Shown here piece after piece: positions 1-9,661 of a stretch of DNA of 64,000 nucleotides. Source of the stretch: JACVRW01 sp036407035. GTDB lineage: Bacteria > Actinomycetota > Thermoleophilia > Solirubrobacterales > Thermoleophilaceae. Where the stretch lies: NCBI GenBank assembly GCA_036407035.1, contig DASXAA010000246.1, positions 1 through 64,000 on the forward strand, in the 5' to 3' direction. Each line of letters begins with the position of its first letter. Positions within the stretch are counted from its first letter, which is position 1. The notes beneath the pieces are model-generated. The model was not told the DNA's origin. It ran no database searches and worked only from the letters and a program-made list of their open reading frames with translations. Made by a program: the position numbers and the translations under genes.

Positions 1-1302
<1,302 letters not shown>

Positions 1303-1308
1303 CCGGCC

Positions 1309-2247
1309 TCAGTCGGCCGGCGGCACGACGAGCAACGGCACCGCGGCGTGGTGGGCGAGCGCACGTGAGACGCTGCCCAGCAGCGCAGCGCCCATCGTGG
1401 ACCGGCCGCGCGACCCGACGACGACCGCCGCGGCGCGGCGGTCGTGTGCCGTGTCGAGCAGCGACCGCCACACGTTGCCGTCCGCCCGCGCGGCATGCGG
1501 CCGTGCCTCGAGGCCCTCGGCTGCGGCGAGCCGGACGCCCTCGTGGGCGGTGCGGTCCGCGCCCTGCGCGAGGCCCCTGTCGACCTGCTCGACCCCGTCG
1601 GGAACCGCGGGCGCGGGCATTCCGGCGGCGGCCGCCGGCGCCAGGGCGGCGTAGGAGACCCAGACGTTTTGCACGACCGCCTCGCGGACCGCCAGCAGCC
1701 GGCCCGCCGCCGCGATCGCCCGGCGGGCGTGGTCGGAGCCGTCGTATCCGATCACCACCGGGCCGGGCGCGTGCTCGTCTTCCGGCGGCGGCACGATGAG
1801 CACCGGCAGCTGGGCGTGGTGAAGGACGCCTGAGGAGACGCTTCCGAGCAGTGCAGACCTGACGCCGCCGAGCCCGCGGGAGCCGACGACGATCGCCGCA
1901 GCGTCGTGCCGGCGCGCCAGCTCGAGCAGTGTCGGCCAAGCCTTCGGCTTGCCCATGGCGCCCACCGGGGTGGCATCGAATCCCGCTTCGCGCGCAAGGC
2001 CGGCGCCCTCCGCCGCCCTGGCCTCCGCTCGCTCGCGGTCCTCGGCGTCCAGCTCGTGGGCGGCTTCGAAGACGGTGCCCCCCAGGCGGCTGACGTCGGT
2101 GTGGAGGAGCAGCGAAGCGAGGGAGCCCCAGACGTAGGCAACGACGGCTCTCCGCGGCGCGAGCAGCGCGCCCGCGCGGCGGATCGCCATCGCCGCGTCG
2201 TCGGAGCCGTCGTAGCCGACCAGCACCGTCTCCTGCGCCGCAAGCAT
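1309..2247 (-). CDS. Universal stress protein, tandem UspA domains
   Basis: Cytoplasmic UspA-family protein of 312 residues, about twice a single Usp domain. Each half shows the ATP-binding type signature: VVGSRGLGG followed by LLGSVSS in the first, and VVGSRGRST followed by LLGSVSR in the second. Both halves start with the VGYDGS or IGYDGS strand-loop. Tandem Usp proteins are common in actinobacteria and often respond to hypoxia, redox or ion stress. It lies first in a two-gene unit with the P-type ATPase (6-base gap). The ATG start has no Shine-Dalgarno but sits 8 bases after a TACGCT hexamer, so a leaderless transcript is likely. Confidence 0.93.
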   Translation of the reverse strand: MLAAQETVLVGYDGSDDAAMAIRRAGALLAPRRAVVAYVWGSLASLLLHTDVSRLGGTVFEAAHELDAEDRERAEARAAEGAGLAREAGFDATPVGAMGKPKAWPTLLELARRHDAAAIVVGSRGLGGVRSALLGSVSSGVLHHAQLPVLIVPPPEDEHAPGPVVIGYDGSDHARRAIAAAGRLLAVREAVVQNVWVSYAALAPAAAAGMPAPAVPDGVEQVDRGLAQGADRTAHEGVRLAAAEGLEARPHAARADGNVWRSLLDTAHDRRAAAVVVGSRGRSTMGAALLGSVSRALAHHAAVPLLVVPPAD

Positions 2248-2255
2248 CCCAGCCG

Positions 2256-2289
2256 AGCGTACGAAGCGGACAAACGGCCGGCGTCCGCT
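2256..2289 (-). promoter_or_regulatory. Putative leaderless promoter and inverted repeat upstream of the Usp gene
   Basis: On the minus strand a TACGCT hexamer (2261-2256) ends 8 bases before the ATG of the Usp gene, matching the actinobacterial TANNNT -10 pattern for leaderless mRNAs. Just upstream, AGCGGAC (2265-2271) and GTCCGCT (2283-2289) form a perfect 7-bp inverted repeat with an 11-base spacer that could be an operator. No convincing -35 is visible. Confidence 0.35.
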
Positions 2290-2357
2290 CGGGACCGCAA
2301 CATGGCTCAGTGGGAAGTACGTACGGCGCCGCCGGGCGCGTCCGCGTCAGCGAGAGG

Positions 2358-3986
2358 TCAGGGGAATGCGACCGTGATCGTCACCGACGAGCGCCGCTCG
2401 GCGTCGTGGAAGACCTCCTGGTCGGCGGCGACCAGCGTGGTCGCCCGGGCCGGGTCCTCGCCGGTGCCGGGGTTGCGCGCGTAGCGGGGGTGCGCGCCGC
2501 TCGAGACCTGGACCCGGATGCGGTGGCCCGCCGCGAAGCGGTGCGCCGTCGGCCAGAGCTCGAAGCGCACGGCGGCGACGCGATCGCCGTCCCGCGGCGG
2601 CTCGTCCGGGGTCAGCCGGATCAGGCCGTCGCACACGTTCAGGGAGGCTCCGCCCGGCTCCACGTCGCAGATGCGCACGAACAGGTCGGTGTGGCCGCGG
2701 CTCGAGCGCAGATGGATCTCGGCGCGAACGGGTCCGAGCGCGTCGAGGTCCGCTCCGACAGGAGCCGTCGTGAACGTGAGCACGTCGGGGCGCGCCTCGA
2801 GCGGGCGGTTGTCGCGCACGGGCTCGCGCTCGAGCAGCATGGCGCCGCCGAGCGCCGGCGTCGGGTCCGAGGGGTCGTACCGGTAGCGGCTCGGCTCCGC
2901 CTCGCGACCCGGCGGCGCCTCGGACAGCGCGCCGCCCGGATGCAGGTAGAGCGTCCGCTCGCCCGCGCCGGGTGGCGGCCAGTCGGACAGCTCGCGCCAG
3001 CCGCGTTCGCCGGTGACGTACACGCGCACGGGTGCGTCGCGCACCATGCGCTCGTCGCCGAGAAGGTGCGCCCGCATCCACGCGATGCCCTCGCGCAGGC
3101 TCACGCCCGTCATCGCCGGCGAGGTGTGCGTCCAGGGCCCGATGATGAGCTGCGGCCGTCGGCCGGCAGCGCGGAGCGCCTGGAAGTCCTCGACCATCCA
3201 GGGCAGGAAGATGTCGTACCAGCCGCCGGTGAGCTGCACCGGCGCCTCGACGCCGCCGACCGAGGACGAGAAGTCGCGCGCCGCCCAGTAGGGGCTGTCC
3301 GGCGACATCTCGTCCATCCATTCGCGGAAGTACGGCACCGGCGCGCCGAACGCGCGCTCGTCGAGCTCGGCGATCGGCCCGGCCTCGCCGTACAGCCGCG
3401 GCAGCGTGTGGCGCAGGCCGTGCGCGAGCAGCAGCGGCGCCAGCCGCCGCTCCTGGACCTGCAGCACGAGCGTCCACGACAGGGCCGCGTCCAGCGAGAG
3501 GCTGCCGCCGCCCAGCGCCATGCCGCGGAACTGCGACGCGGTCACGGACGGGGCCAGCGCATCGAGCTCGTCGGCGATCGCCCACTGCACCAGCCCCATG
3601 TAGCTCGGCCCGATACCGCCGACGGGCCCGGCATGCCAGGGCCGCTCCCGCAGCCAGCGAAGCGTCGCCAGCCCGTCCCGGCGCTCGTCGAACGGATCGA
3701 AGCTGCCGCCCGAGCCGAACGTCCCGCGCACGCTCTGGACCACCACCTGCAGCCCGCGCTCGGCGATCAGGCGCCCGAAGAGGAACCCGAACGCCCCGCT
3801 GCGCCCGTACGGCGAGCGCACCAGCACGGTCGGCGCGGGGCCGTGGCCGGGCGGCGCGTAGCGGTCGGCGAGCAGCACCACCCCGTCGTCCATGACCACG
3901 GGCAGGTCGCGGTCCACCACAAGCTCGCGCGCGGCCGGCACGGGCAGGCGCAGCAGGCGGCCGGCGATCTCGCTGAGCAGGGGCAC
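2358..3986 (-). CDS. CocE/NonD family serine hydrolase (X-Pro dipeptidyl-peptidase S15 type)
   Basis: An alpha/beta hydrolase of 542 residues, the usual length for CocE-like esterases and acylases. The nucleophile elbow reads GIGPSYMG with Ser128. The acid and base of the triad are plausibly Asp258 in GGWYDIF and His287 in GPWTHTS. A C-terminal jelly-roll domain (from about 330, with LTFTTAPVGADLDALG and a late HRIRVQVSS) is as in cocaine esterase and S15 peptidases. No signal peptide is seen, so it is probably cytoplasmic. The natural substrate (ester, amide or acylated compound) cannot be told. The start is GTG with no Shine-Dalgarno. It diverges from the ABC exporter genes across a 91-base gap. 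Confidence 0.9.
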   Translation of the reverse strand: MPLLSEIAGRLLRLPVPAARELVVDRDLPVVMDDGVVLLADRYAPPGHGPAPTVLVRSPYGRSGAFGFLFGRLIAERGLQVVVQSVRGTFGSGGSFDPFDERRDGLATLRWLRERPWHAGPVGGIGPSYMGLVQWAIADELDALAPSVTASQFRGMALGGGSLSLDAALSWTLVLQVQERRLAPLLLAHGLRHTLPRLYGEAGPIAELDERAFGAPVPYFREWMDEMSPDSPYWAARDFSSSVGGVEAPVQLTGGWYDIFLPWMVEDFQALRAAGRRPQLIIGPWTHTSPAMTGVSLREGIAWMRAHLLGDERMVRDAPVRVYVTGERGWRELSDWPPPGAGERTLYLHPGGALSEAPPGREAEPSRYRYDPSDPTPALGGAMLLEREPVRDNRPLEARPDVLTFTTAPVGADLDALGPVRAEIHLRSSRGHTDLFVRICDVEPGGASLNVCDGLIRLTPDEPPRDGDRVAAVRFELWPTAHRFAAGHRIRVQVSSGAHPRYARNPGTGEDPARATTLVAADQEVFHDAERRSSVTITVAFP

Positions 3987-4064
3987 GCGCGTAAAGGATG
4001 AACGCCCGCGGATTCACCCAGAAAGAGTGGGGCTACCCGTACCGAGTATCCGCCGCCCGCTAGC

Positions 4065-4077
4065 TAGCTTCGAGCGT
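4065..4077 (+). promoter_or_regulatory. Putative leaderless -10 for the DrrAB-like exporter
   Basis: TAGCTT (4065-4070) fits TANNNT and lies 7 bases before the GTG at 4078. There is no Shine-Dalgarno in the intervening bases, consistent with a leaderless mRNA starting at the initiation codon. Confidence 0.4.
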
Positions 4078-5067
4078 GTGAGAGAAGACGCAATAGTCGT
4101 AGAAGGACTTCAGAAGTCGTACGGGTCCGTGCGGGCGCTCTGCGGCGTCGATTTCGCCGCGCCCCCCGGCAGTGTGCTGGGGCTGCTCGGCCCCAACGGC
4201 GCGGGCAAGACGACCGCCGTGCGAATCCTCGCCACGCTGCTGGAGCCCGACGGGGGCACCGCGCGCGTCGCGGGCCTCGACGTGGAGCGCGACGCCGCGG
4301 CGCTGCGGGCGAAGATCGGCCTCGCGGGGCAGTACGCCGCCGTGGACGAGAACCTGACCGGCTTCGAGAACCTCGAGATGGTCGGCCAGCTCTACCACCT
4401 CCGGCGCAAGGAGGCGCGCGCCCGCGCGGACGAGCTGCTCGAGCGGTTCGAGCTGACCGACGCCGGCGGCCGGCCGGTGAAGACCTACTCGGGCGGCATG
4501 CGCCGCAGGCTCGACCTGGCGGCGGCGCTCGTGTTCCGCCCGCCCGTGCTGTTCCTCGACGAGCCGACGACGGGCCTCGACCCGCGCAGCCGGCTCGGGC
4601 TGTGGGAGACGATCGAGGGCCGCGTCGCGGGCGGCGCCACGGTGCTCCTCACTACCCAGTACCTCGATGAGGCCGACCGCCTGGCCGACCAGATCGTCGT
4701 GATCGACCACGGCAGCGTGATCGCGCGCGGCACGGCGGACGAGCTGAAGACGCAGATCGGCGGCGAGCGGCTCGACGTGCGGCTCGAGGACGCGGCCGAC
4801 GCGGACCTGGCCGTCTCGGCGCTCTCCGGCATGTGCATGGAGCGGCCGTCGATCACGGACCACACCGTCAGCGCGGCCGTCACCCGGCACTCGGGCATGA
4901 TCGCCGAGGCCGTGCGCCGGCTGGACGACGCCGGCGTCGGCATCGACGACATCAGCCTGACCCGCCCGACGCTCGACGACGTCTTCATCGCGCTCACCGG
5001 CCACGCCGCCGAGGAGGAAGAGGACGGCGCCGAGACCCGCGAAGAGCGTGAGGAGGTGCACGCATGA
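4078..5067 (+). CDS. ABC exporter ATP-binding protein, DrrA type
   Basis: Cytoplasmic ATPase subunit of a daunorubicin-resistance-type ABC-2 exporter (329 residues). Walker A is GPNGAGKTT, the signature is YSGGMRRRLDLA, Walker B is LFLDEPTTGLD, followed by the H-loop-region TTQYLDEADR. The C-terminal end LTRPTLDDVFIALTG is typical of DrrA proteins. I chose GTG 4078 because the longer upstream frame adds non-homologous, proline/arginine-rich sequence, and because a TANNNT hexamer stands 7 bases before it. The permease gene overlaps by four bases (ATGA). The substrate is unknown; drug or lipid export is usual for the family. Confidence 0.93.
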   Translation: MREDAIVVEGLQKSYGSVRALCGVDFAAPPGSVLGLLGPNGAGKTTAVRILATLLEPDGGTARVAGLDVERDAAALRAKIGLAGQYAAVDENLTGFENLEMVGQLYHLRRKEARARADELLERFELTDAGGRPVKTYSGGMRRRLDLAAALVFRPPVLFLDEPTTGLDPRSRLGLWETIEGRVAGGATVLLTTQYLDEADRLADQIVVIDHGSVIARGTADELKTQIGGERLDVRLEDAADADLAVSALSGMCMERPSITDHTVSAAVTRHSGMIAEAVRRLDDAGVGIDDISLTRPTLDDVFIALTGHAAEEEEDGAETREEREEVHA

Positions 5068-5840
5068 GCTCGATGGCGATGACCGTCTCCGACGTGCTGG
5101 TCCTGGCGCGGCGGAACCTGATGCGCATCCCGCGCCAGCCCGACCTGTTGGTCGCCTACACGATCCAGCCGGTGATGTTCGTGCTGCTGTTCGTGTACGT
5201 CTTCGGCGGCGCGATCGACTCCGGGCCGTTCGACTACGTCGACTTCCTGATGCCCGGCATCATCGTCCAGTCGATCGCGTTCGGCGGCTTCGTGACGGCG
5301 CTCGGCCTGTCGGAGGACGTGCAGAAGGGCCTGATCGACCGCTTCCGCTCGCTGCCGATGTCGCGCGGGGCGGTGCTTACCGGGCGCACGTTCTCGGACG
5401 TGGTGCTGAACTGCCTGTCGCTCGTCGTGCTGTTCACGGTCGGCTTCATCGCCGGCTTCGGCTTCATCGACGCGACCGCCGGCGAGATCGTGCTCGGGAT
5501 CGTGCTGCTACTGCTGCTGGGCTACGCGTTCTCGTGGATCTTCGCCCTGGTCGGCCTGTTCTCGTCCTCGCCGGAGACCGCGAACGCGATCGGGTTCACG
5601 CTGATCTTCCCGCTCACGTTCGCGTCGTCGGTGTTCGTCCCGGTGAGCTCGATGCCGGACGGCCTGCGCCAGTTCGCGGAGGCGAACCCGTTCACCACGA
5701 TCTCGGACGCGATGCGGTCCCTGTGGCTCGGCACGCCGGCGCACACGGACGTCTGGATGTCGTTCGTGTGGTGCTTCGTGCTGATCGCGATCTTCGCGCC
5801 GCTCGCCGTGGCCCGCTACCGCAAGGTCGCGGCGAAGTAG
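5064..5840 (+). CDS. ABC-2 type permease, DrrB-like
   Basis: Integral membrane partner of the preceding ATPase, 258 residues. Hydrophobic segments are visible around 30-47 (the YTIQPVMFVLLFVYVFGG stretch), 60-80, 108-130, 140-170, 178-195 and 230-250, about six helices, normal for ABC-2 permeases. The mid-region RFRSLPMSR followed by the VLTGRTFSD stretch is the conserved loop of DrrB-type proteins. It is translationally coupled to the ATPase (ATGA overlap) and ends just before a strong hairpin shared with the convergent sigma-factor gene. Confidence 0.92.
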   Translation: MSSMAMTVSDVLVLARRNLMRIPRQPDLLVAYTIQPVMFVLLFVYVFGGAIDSGPFDYVDFLMPGIIVQSIAFGGFVTALGLSEDVQKGLIDRFRSLPMSRGAVLTGRTFSDVVLNCLSLVVLFTVGFIAGFGFIDATAGEIVLGIVLLLLLGYAFSWIFALVGLFSSSPETANAIGFTLIFPLTFASSVFVPVSSMPDGLRQFAEANPFTTISDAMRSLWLGTPAHTDVWMSFVWCFVLIAIFAPLAVARYRKVAAK

Positions 5841-5850
5841 CCATCCGGCG

Positions 5851-5892
5851 CGCGCGCACGCTCATCGGGCCTCCGCCCTGAGCGTGCGCGCG
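5851..5892. terminator. Perfect 14-bp hairpin, likely bidirectional terminator
   Basis: CGCGCGCACGCTCA (5851-5864) and TGAGCGTGCGCGCG (5879-5892) are perfect complements around a 14-base loop. It lies 11 bases after the permease stop and includes the last codons and stop codon of the convergent sigma-factor gene. There is no T tract, which is common for high-GC actinobacterial terminators. Confidence 0.6.
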
Positions 5893-6365
5893 ACCCGCTG
5901 CCTGGCGCGGAACAGCCGGGTGGCGATCGTGGCCTCGCGCGTGCCGAGCATGCGCGCCGCCTCCTGGTGCGAGAGGCCGACGATGTCGACCGCCACCAGC
6001 GCGCTGCGGAACTCCTCCGGAAGCGCGGCGATGGCGGCGAGCGCCTCGCGCTGCTCGAATGCGACGTCGGGAGGCGCCAGCGACGACTGCATGGCCGGGC
6101 CTTCGTCGATCGGGAGCTCGGCGGTGCGCGGCCGGCGGCTCGCCGTGCGCAGGCTCGTGAGGAAGGTGTTGCGGAGCGTGCGCAGGAGGTACGGCGCCGG
6201 ATCGCCGCGCAGGCCGCGGGGCCGCGCCAGGACGCGGGCGAACGCCTCCTGGACGAGGTCCTCCGCGTCGTGGGGCGAGCCGCAGAGCGCCCACGCGGCC
6301 CGGTAGAGGCGAACGAGCAGCTCGGGGGTCGGGTCGAACGGGTGCGATTTAGTCGATCGACTAAT
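5862..6365 (-). CDS. ECF-type RNA polymerase sigma factor; start codon uncertain
   Basis: Sigma-70 family ECF factor, about 160 residues. Region 2 reads RLYRAAWALCGSPHDAEDLVQEAFARV and region 4 reads ALPEEFRSALVAVDIVGLSHQEAARMLGTREATIATRLFRARQRV (each written here as joined short motifs of the family). The homology begins well upstream of the only in-frame ATG (6092), which falls between regions 2 and 4, so that ATG cannot be the true start. No ATG, GTG or TTG exists in frame between the upstream homology and 6480. I give ATT at 6365 as the nominal start; CTG inside PELLVRL is another option. The 5' end is covered by a palindrome and direct repeat. No anti-sigma gene is adjacent. It could be translated from a non-standard start, or be damaged at the 5' end. 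Confidence 0.7.
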   Translation of the reverse strand: MSRSTKSHPFDPTPELLVRLYRAAWALCGSPHDAEDLVQEAFARVLARPRGLRGDPAPYLLRTLRNTFLTSLRTASRRPRTAELPIDEGPAMQSSLAPPDVAFEQREALAAIAALPEEFRSALVAVDIVGLSHQEAARMLGTREATIATRLFRARQRVARTLRAEAR

Positions 6366-6381
6366 ACGATCGACTAATGTA
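6349..6381 (-). promoter_or_regulatory. Palindromic operator-like site over the sigma-factor promoter region
   Basis: TTAGTCGATCGACTAA (6349-6364) is a perfect 16-bp palindrome. Its right part, CGATCGACTAAT, is repeated at 6354-6365 and 6367-6378, a 13-base period. On the minus strand TACATT (6381-6376) fits a TANNNT -10, so a protein bound here would cover the likely transcription start of the sigma gene. The form suits a TetR- or MarR-type dimer, but no such regulator gene is next to it. Confidence 0.6.
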
Positions 6382-6480
6382 CCACGACCCGGGGGGTGCG
6401 GGGCCTTGGGGTACTGCCGTACGCGATGATCCGGCCGCTCCCCGGTGGGCGAACAGAGGGCTGGATGCGAGCGGTCGTCG

Positions 6481-6864
6481 TCAGCGTCTGACGCCGGCCG
6501 CGGGGCCGCGGTGCGGCTCGTTGCGCAGCAGCTTGCCGTCCCGGATCGTCCACACGTGCGAGGTCGGCTCGGTCAGGGTGGCGCCGCTCTCCTTGCCGCG
6601 GGCGTGCATCGTCATCTCGATCAGCATGCGCCCGTCGTCGATCGGCACCGTGCGGTGCACCTCGACCCTCCACTCGGCCCAGGCGGACGCGACGTCCTTG
6701 AAGTACTGCCGGATCCCGTCGTGGCCGACGTACCGGAGGCCGCTCACGGCCAGCACCGAGAGGAACTCGATCTCGGGGTGGCAGACCGCGAGCGCGGCCT
6801 CGAGGTCGTACTCGTTGATGGCGTCCGCGAAGCCGCGCACGGCCAGCTCGTCGTCCGCTCCCAT
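6481..6864 (-). CDS. NTF2-like/SnoaL-like domain protein
   Basis: Small cone-shaped NTF2-superfamily protein of 127 residues, full length for a single domain. Family hallmarks are the N-terminal helix VRGFADAINEYDLEAALAVC with HPEIEFLS following, the middle block YVGHDGIRQYFKDV, and the C-terminal strands VWTIRDGKLLRNE. Members include polyketide cyclases, limonene-epoxide-hydrolase-like enzymes and non-catalytic ligand-binding proteins; the sequence does not decide. It sits between the LuxR regulator (37-base gap) and the sigma factor on the same strand. Confidence 0.85.
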   Translation of the reverse strand: MGADDELAVRGFADAINEYDLEAALAVCHPEIEFLSVLAVSGLRYVGHDGIRQYFKDVASAWAEWRVEVHRTVPIDDGRMLIEMTMHARGKESGATLTEPTSHVWTIRDGKLLRNEPHRGPAAGVRR

Positions 6865-6900
6865 CGGGGGCAGTATGGAGCGGGGCGGGGTCGGACCGAC

Positions 6901-6926
6901 CTCAGCCCGGCAGCGTGAACCCGGCG
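6901..6926 (-). repeat. 26-bp exact direct repeat, copy 1 (3' end of LuxR gene)
   Basis: These 26 bases, beginning CTCAGCCCGG and ending AACCCGGCG, are identical to 9636-9661. On the minus strand they encode the last residues AGFTLPG and the TGA stop of the LuxR-family gene. The other copy encodes the same residues at the end of the adjacent SDR gene. The flanking bases differ on both sides. Confidence 0.95.
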
Positions 6927-9619
6927 AAGTGGCGCAGGTGAGTCGGGAGCTCGTCGCGGCGGCCGGCGCCGAGTTTGACCATCGCGTGGTAGAGGTGCGA
7001 CTCGACGGTCCGAACGGAGATCGTCAGCTGATCTGCGATCTCGGCGTTCGAGCGTCCGGCGGCCGCCAGCTCGGCCACTTCGCGCTCGCGGCGCGTCAGC
7101 GCGGCGGCCCGCGGATCCGTGGCGCGGAGCGCCGGAGTCGCCGCGCCCTCGCACTCGCCGTGCAGCCGAGCGCTCAGCGCGGCCGCGCGCCGGGCCGAGC
7201 TGGCACGGCCCTCGCCTGCGTGCAGCGCGGCGGCCTGGGCCGCGGCCTCGGCGGCGGCGAGCCATGCTCCGATCGCCGAGAGCTCGCCCGCCACCCGTTC
7301 GAGCCTCGCTGCGTCGCCCTCGGCCAGCGCCGCCGCGTGTTCGGCGTAGGCCGCCGCGAGCGGCGCGTCGCAGCGACCCGCGGCCTCCGCGAGCAGCGGC
7401 GCCAGGTCGCGCGCGGCGCCGCCGGCGGACAGCGCCTCGTGTGCCAGCTCGGCCTGGATCGGAGGCCATCGCGCCGTGTCCTCGGCCGCCGCGTGCAATA
7501 CCTCGACGGCGCGGGACTGCTCGCCGGCCGCGGCCGCGATCCATCCCTCCGCGCGCGCTATCCAGGGCTGCTCATGCGACGTCGGCGGCCGGCCGCCGAG
7601 GTGCGCGTGCGCCAGCGCGTTCGCGCCGCGCGCTGCGTCGAGACGGCCGAGCATCGCGTTCGCCTGGGCCAGTTCGAGGGCGGCGGCGAACAGCAGGTCG
7701 TGGGGATCGCGCAACTCGAGGTGGGCCAGGGCCTCGCGCAGCCCCCGCGCCGCGACGGCGGGGGTGCCGCGGAAGAGAGCGAGGCATCCGAGGGTGCACG
7801 CGGCGACCCCGGCGAGGCCGCGGTCGCCGCGGTGGACCGCCGCCTGCTCGATCCGCGCCAGCCGTGACTCGAGCTCCGGCCAGTCGCGGCCGGACACCAG
7901 CCGCGCGGACGACCACGCGAACAGCGCGCCCATCTCGCTGTCCGTGAGCTGCTCGTCCGCCGGAGGGGACGGGAGCGCGCGCTCGGCGATCCGCTTCGCC
8001 TTCGCGGTCTCTCCCGCGAACGCCCAGCCGACCGCACCGGCCGCGTCGACGATCGGTGCCATCGCGGCGGGCAGCTGCGGGTCGGCGGCCACCTCGTCGG
8101 CGAGCTCGCCGGCCTCGCGCATCCGCCCGTTCATCGCGAGCGCGGCGAGCCGCATGCCCTCGACCCGCCGACGCCATCCCTCGTCCGGCCACCACTCGGC
8201 CGCTCGCGCGACCACGCGCTCCGCGTCGTCGCCGCGCCCGAGCGCGAGCGTGAGCGTGCGCAGCCGTGCGAACAGGTAGGCGACGGCCTGCTCCTGTAGC
8301 TCGAGCGAGGGCGCGCGCCCGGCCTCGGCGGCGCCACGCAGCGAGGCCTCGAGCCGCGCGAAGGTGCGCTCGGATTCCTCGTGCAGCCCGAGCATCGCCT
8401 GGGCGTGGCCCAGCATCAGCGTGGCCTCCGGCCCGACGCCGGCCGCCTCGGCGAGCTCCGCCAGCCTGGCCGTCAGCTGCGGGTCGGCGGCGCGGTATGC
8501 CTCGCCGGCGGCCGTGGCGAGCAGCGCGGGCTCGACCGGCTGCCGGGCTTCGAGCAGCCAGGTGGCCACGCGGACCGCGTCGCCCGGCCCCAGTCCGCGG
8601 GCGCGGACGGCGTCCGCGAGCCGCACGCGCAGATCGTCGGCGTGGGCGCCCGAAAGGACAGCCCGCGTCACCTCGCCGAAGAGCGGGTGCGCGAGCCGCG
8701 CACTGGGGCCGCCGGGCGTGCGCTCGACCGCAACCAGGCCGCGCCGCTCGACGTCCTCGAGCGTCTCCGCGCTCGCGAGCGACGACAGCACGTCCACGGT
8801 CAGCGGTTCGCCGAGGCTGAGCATGGCGAGGAGCTCCCGCTCGGGCTCGTCGAGCCCCTCCAGCCGCTGCGCGACCAACTCCGCCAGCGCCGCCCCGGGA
8901 GCGGGCTTGCGGCGCAGGCGCCAGAGCCCGTCCTCGCAGGACAGCGCCCCGGTCTCGAGCGCGCTCGCCACGAGCTCGCGCAGGTAGAGCGCGTTGCCCG
9001 CGCTGCTCGCAAAGGCCCAGTGTGCGGCGACCCCCTCGAGCTGCCCGCCGAGCAGCTCCTCCGCGAGCGCGACCGTGTCCGCCTCGCAGAGGGCGGCGAG
9101 CTCCATGCGCCTCGCGCCGGCGTCCTTCCAGAGCGCGACGATCGCGTCCGGGCACGACTCGCCGGCGCGGACGGTGGCCACGACGAACGCCGCTCCCGTG
9201 CTGGCGAGATGCAACGCCAGCGCCGCGGACGCGCCGTCCAGCAGATGCGCGTCGTCCAGCCCGAGCACGGCCGGCCGGCCGTTCGCGCGAGAGAGCATCG
9301 CCGCAGTGCTGGCCTTGAAGAGCTGCAGGGGGTCGTGCCCGAGACTGTCCTGAGGGAGCAGGCCCACGAACGCGGCGAGCGGGATCGTCGCCGCCGAGCG
9401 GGTCGCCTGAGCCCACTCGAACGCCGCGCCGTCCTCGGCCGCCGTCACGAGCGCGGCGCGCGCGACCCGGGTCTTCCCCACTCCGGCCTGCCCGACGAGG
9501 ACCACCCCCGCGCAGTCGCCCGCCGTGCGCGCGGCGGCGATCTGAGCGAGCTCCCGGTCGCGGCCGACCAGCCGCGCACCCGACGCGTCACCGTGGATCC
9601 ACTGGGCCAGGGCGGGCAC
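6902..9619 (-). CDS. LuxR-family transcriptional regulator with AAA/STAND ATPase domain (LAL type)
   Basis: Large ATP-binding LuxR regulator (about 905 residues). Walker A GQAGVGKT lies at about 43-50 after the entry motif LVGRDREL. A long alpha-helical TPR-like middle follows. The C-terminal LuxR helix-turn-helix reads LTRREREVAELAAAGRSNAEIA followed by SVRTVESHLYHAMVKLG. Such proteins bind a small molecule and ATP and then DNA. The start is taken as GTG 9619, as the frame upstream runs antisense-like through the SDR gene. TAACGT at 9635-9630 could be its own -10. The last residues GFTLPG are an exact nucleotide copy of the SDR gene end, which is very odd for this family. Confidence 0.88.
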   Translation of the reverse strand: MPALAQWIHGDASGARLVGRDRELAQIAAARTAGDCAGVVLVGQAGVGKTRVARAALVTAAEDGAAFEWAQATRSAATIPLAAFVGLLPQDSLGHDPLQLFKASTAAMLSRANGRPAVLGLDDAHLLDGASAALALHLASTGAAFVVATVRAGESCPDAIVALWKDAGARRMELAALCEADTVALAEELLGGQLEGVAAHWAFASSAGNALYLRELVASALETGALSCEDGLWRLRRKPAPGAALAELVAQRLEGLDEPERELLAMLSLGEPLTVDVLSSLASAETLEDVERRGLVAVERTPGGPSARLAHPLFGEVTRAVLSGAHADDLRVRLADAVRARGLGPGDAVRVATWLLEARQPVEPALLATAAGEAYRAADPQLTARLAELAEAAGVGPEATLMLGHAQAMLGLHEESERTFARLEASLRGAAEAGRAPSLELQEQAVAYLFARLRTLTLALGRGDDAERVVARAAEWWPDEGWRRRVEGMRLAALAMNGRMREAGELADEVAADPQLPAAMAPIVDAAGAVGWAFAGETAKAKRIAERALPSPPADEQLTDSEMGALFAWSSARLVSGRDWPELESRLARIEQAAVHRGDRGLAGVAACTLGCLALFRGTPAVAARGLREALAHLELRDPHDLLFAAALELAQANAMLGRLDAARGANALAHAHLGGRPPTSHEQPWIARAEGWIAAAAGEQSRAVEVLHAAAEDTARWPPIQAELAHEALSAGGAARDLAPLLAEAAGRCDAPLAAAYAEHAAALAEGDAARLERVAGELSAIGAWLAAAEAAAQAAALHAGEGRASSARRAAALSARLHGECEGAATPALRATDPRAAALTRREREVAELAAAGRSNAEIADQLTISVRTVESHLYHAMVKLGAGRRDELPTHLRHFAGFTLPG

Positions 9620-9635
9620 CAGGGGATGAACGTTA

Positions 9636-9661
9636 CTCAGCCCGGCAGCGTGAACCCGGCG
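9636..9661 (-). repeat. 26-bp exact direct repeat, copy 2 (3' end of SDR gene)
   Basis: Identical to 6901-6926. Here it encodes AGFTLPG-stop of the FabL-like SDR, where a V-V-D-A/G-G-F/Y ending is normal for the family, so this is probably the original copy. Together the copies bracket the LuxR gene exactly. Confidence 0.95.

Noticed and set aside
5862..6092. Annotating the sigma factor as a 76-residue protein from ATG 6092
   Set aside because: That would drop region 2, which is clearly encoded in the same frame upstream.
6377..7867. Plus-strand frame of 496 codons starting beside the palindrome
   Set aside because: It is the mirror of the NTF2-like and LuxR genes and shows no domain.
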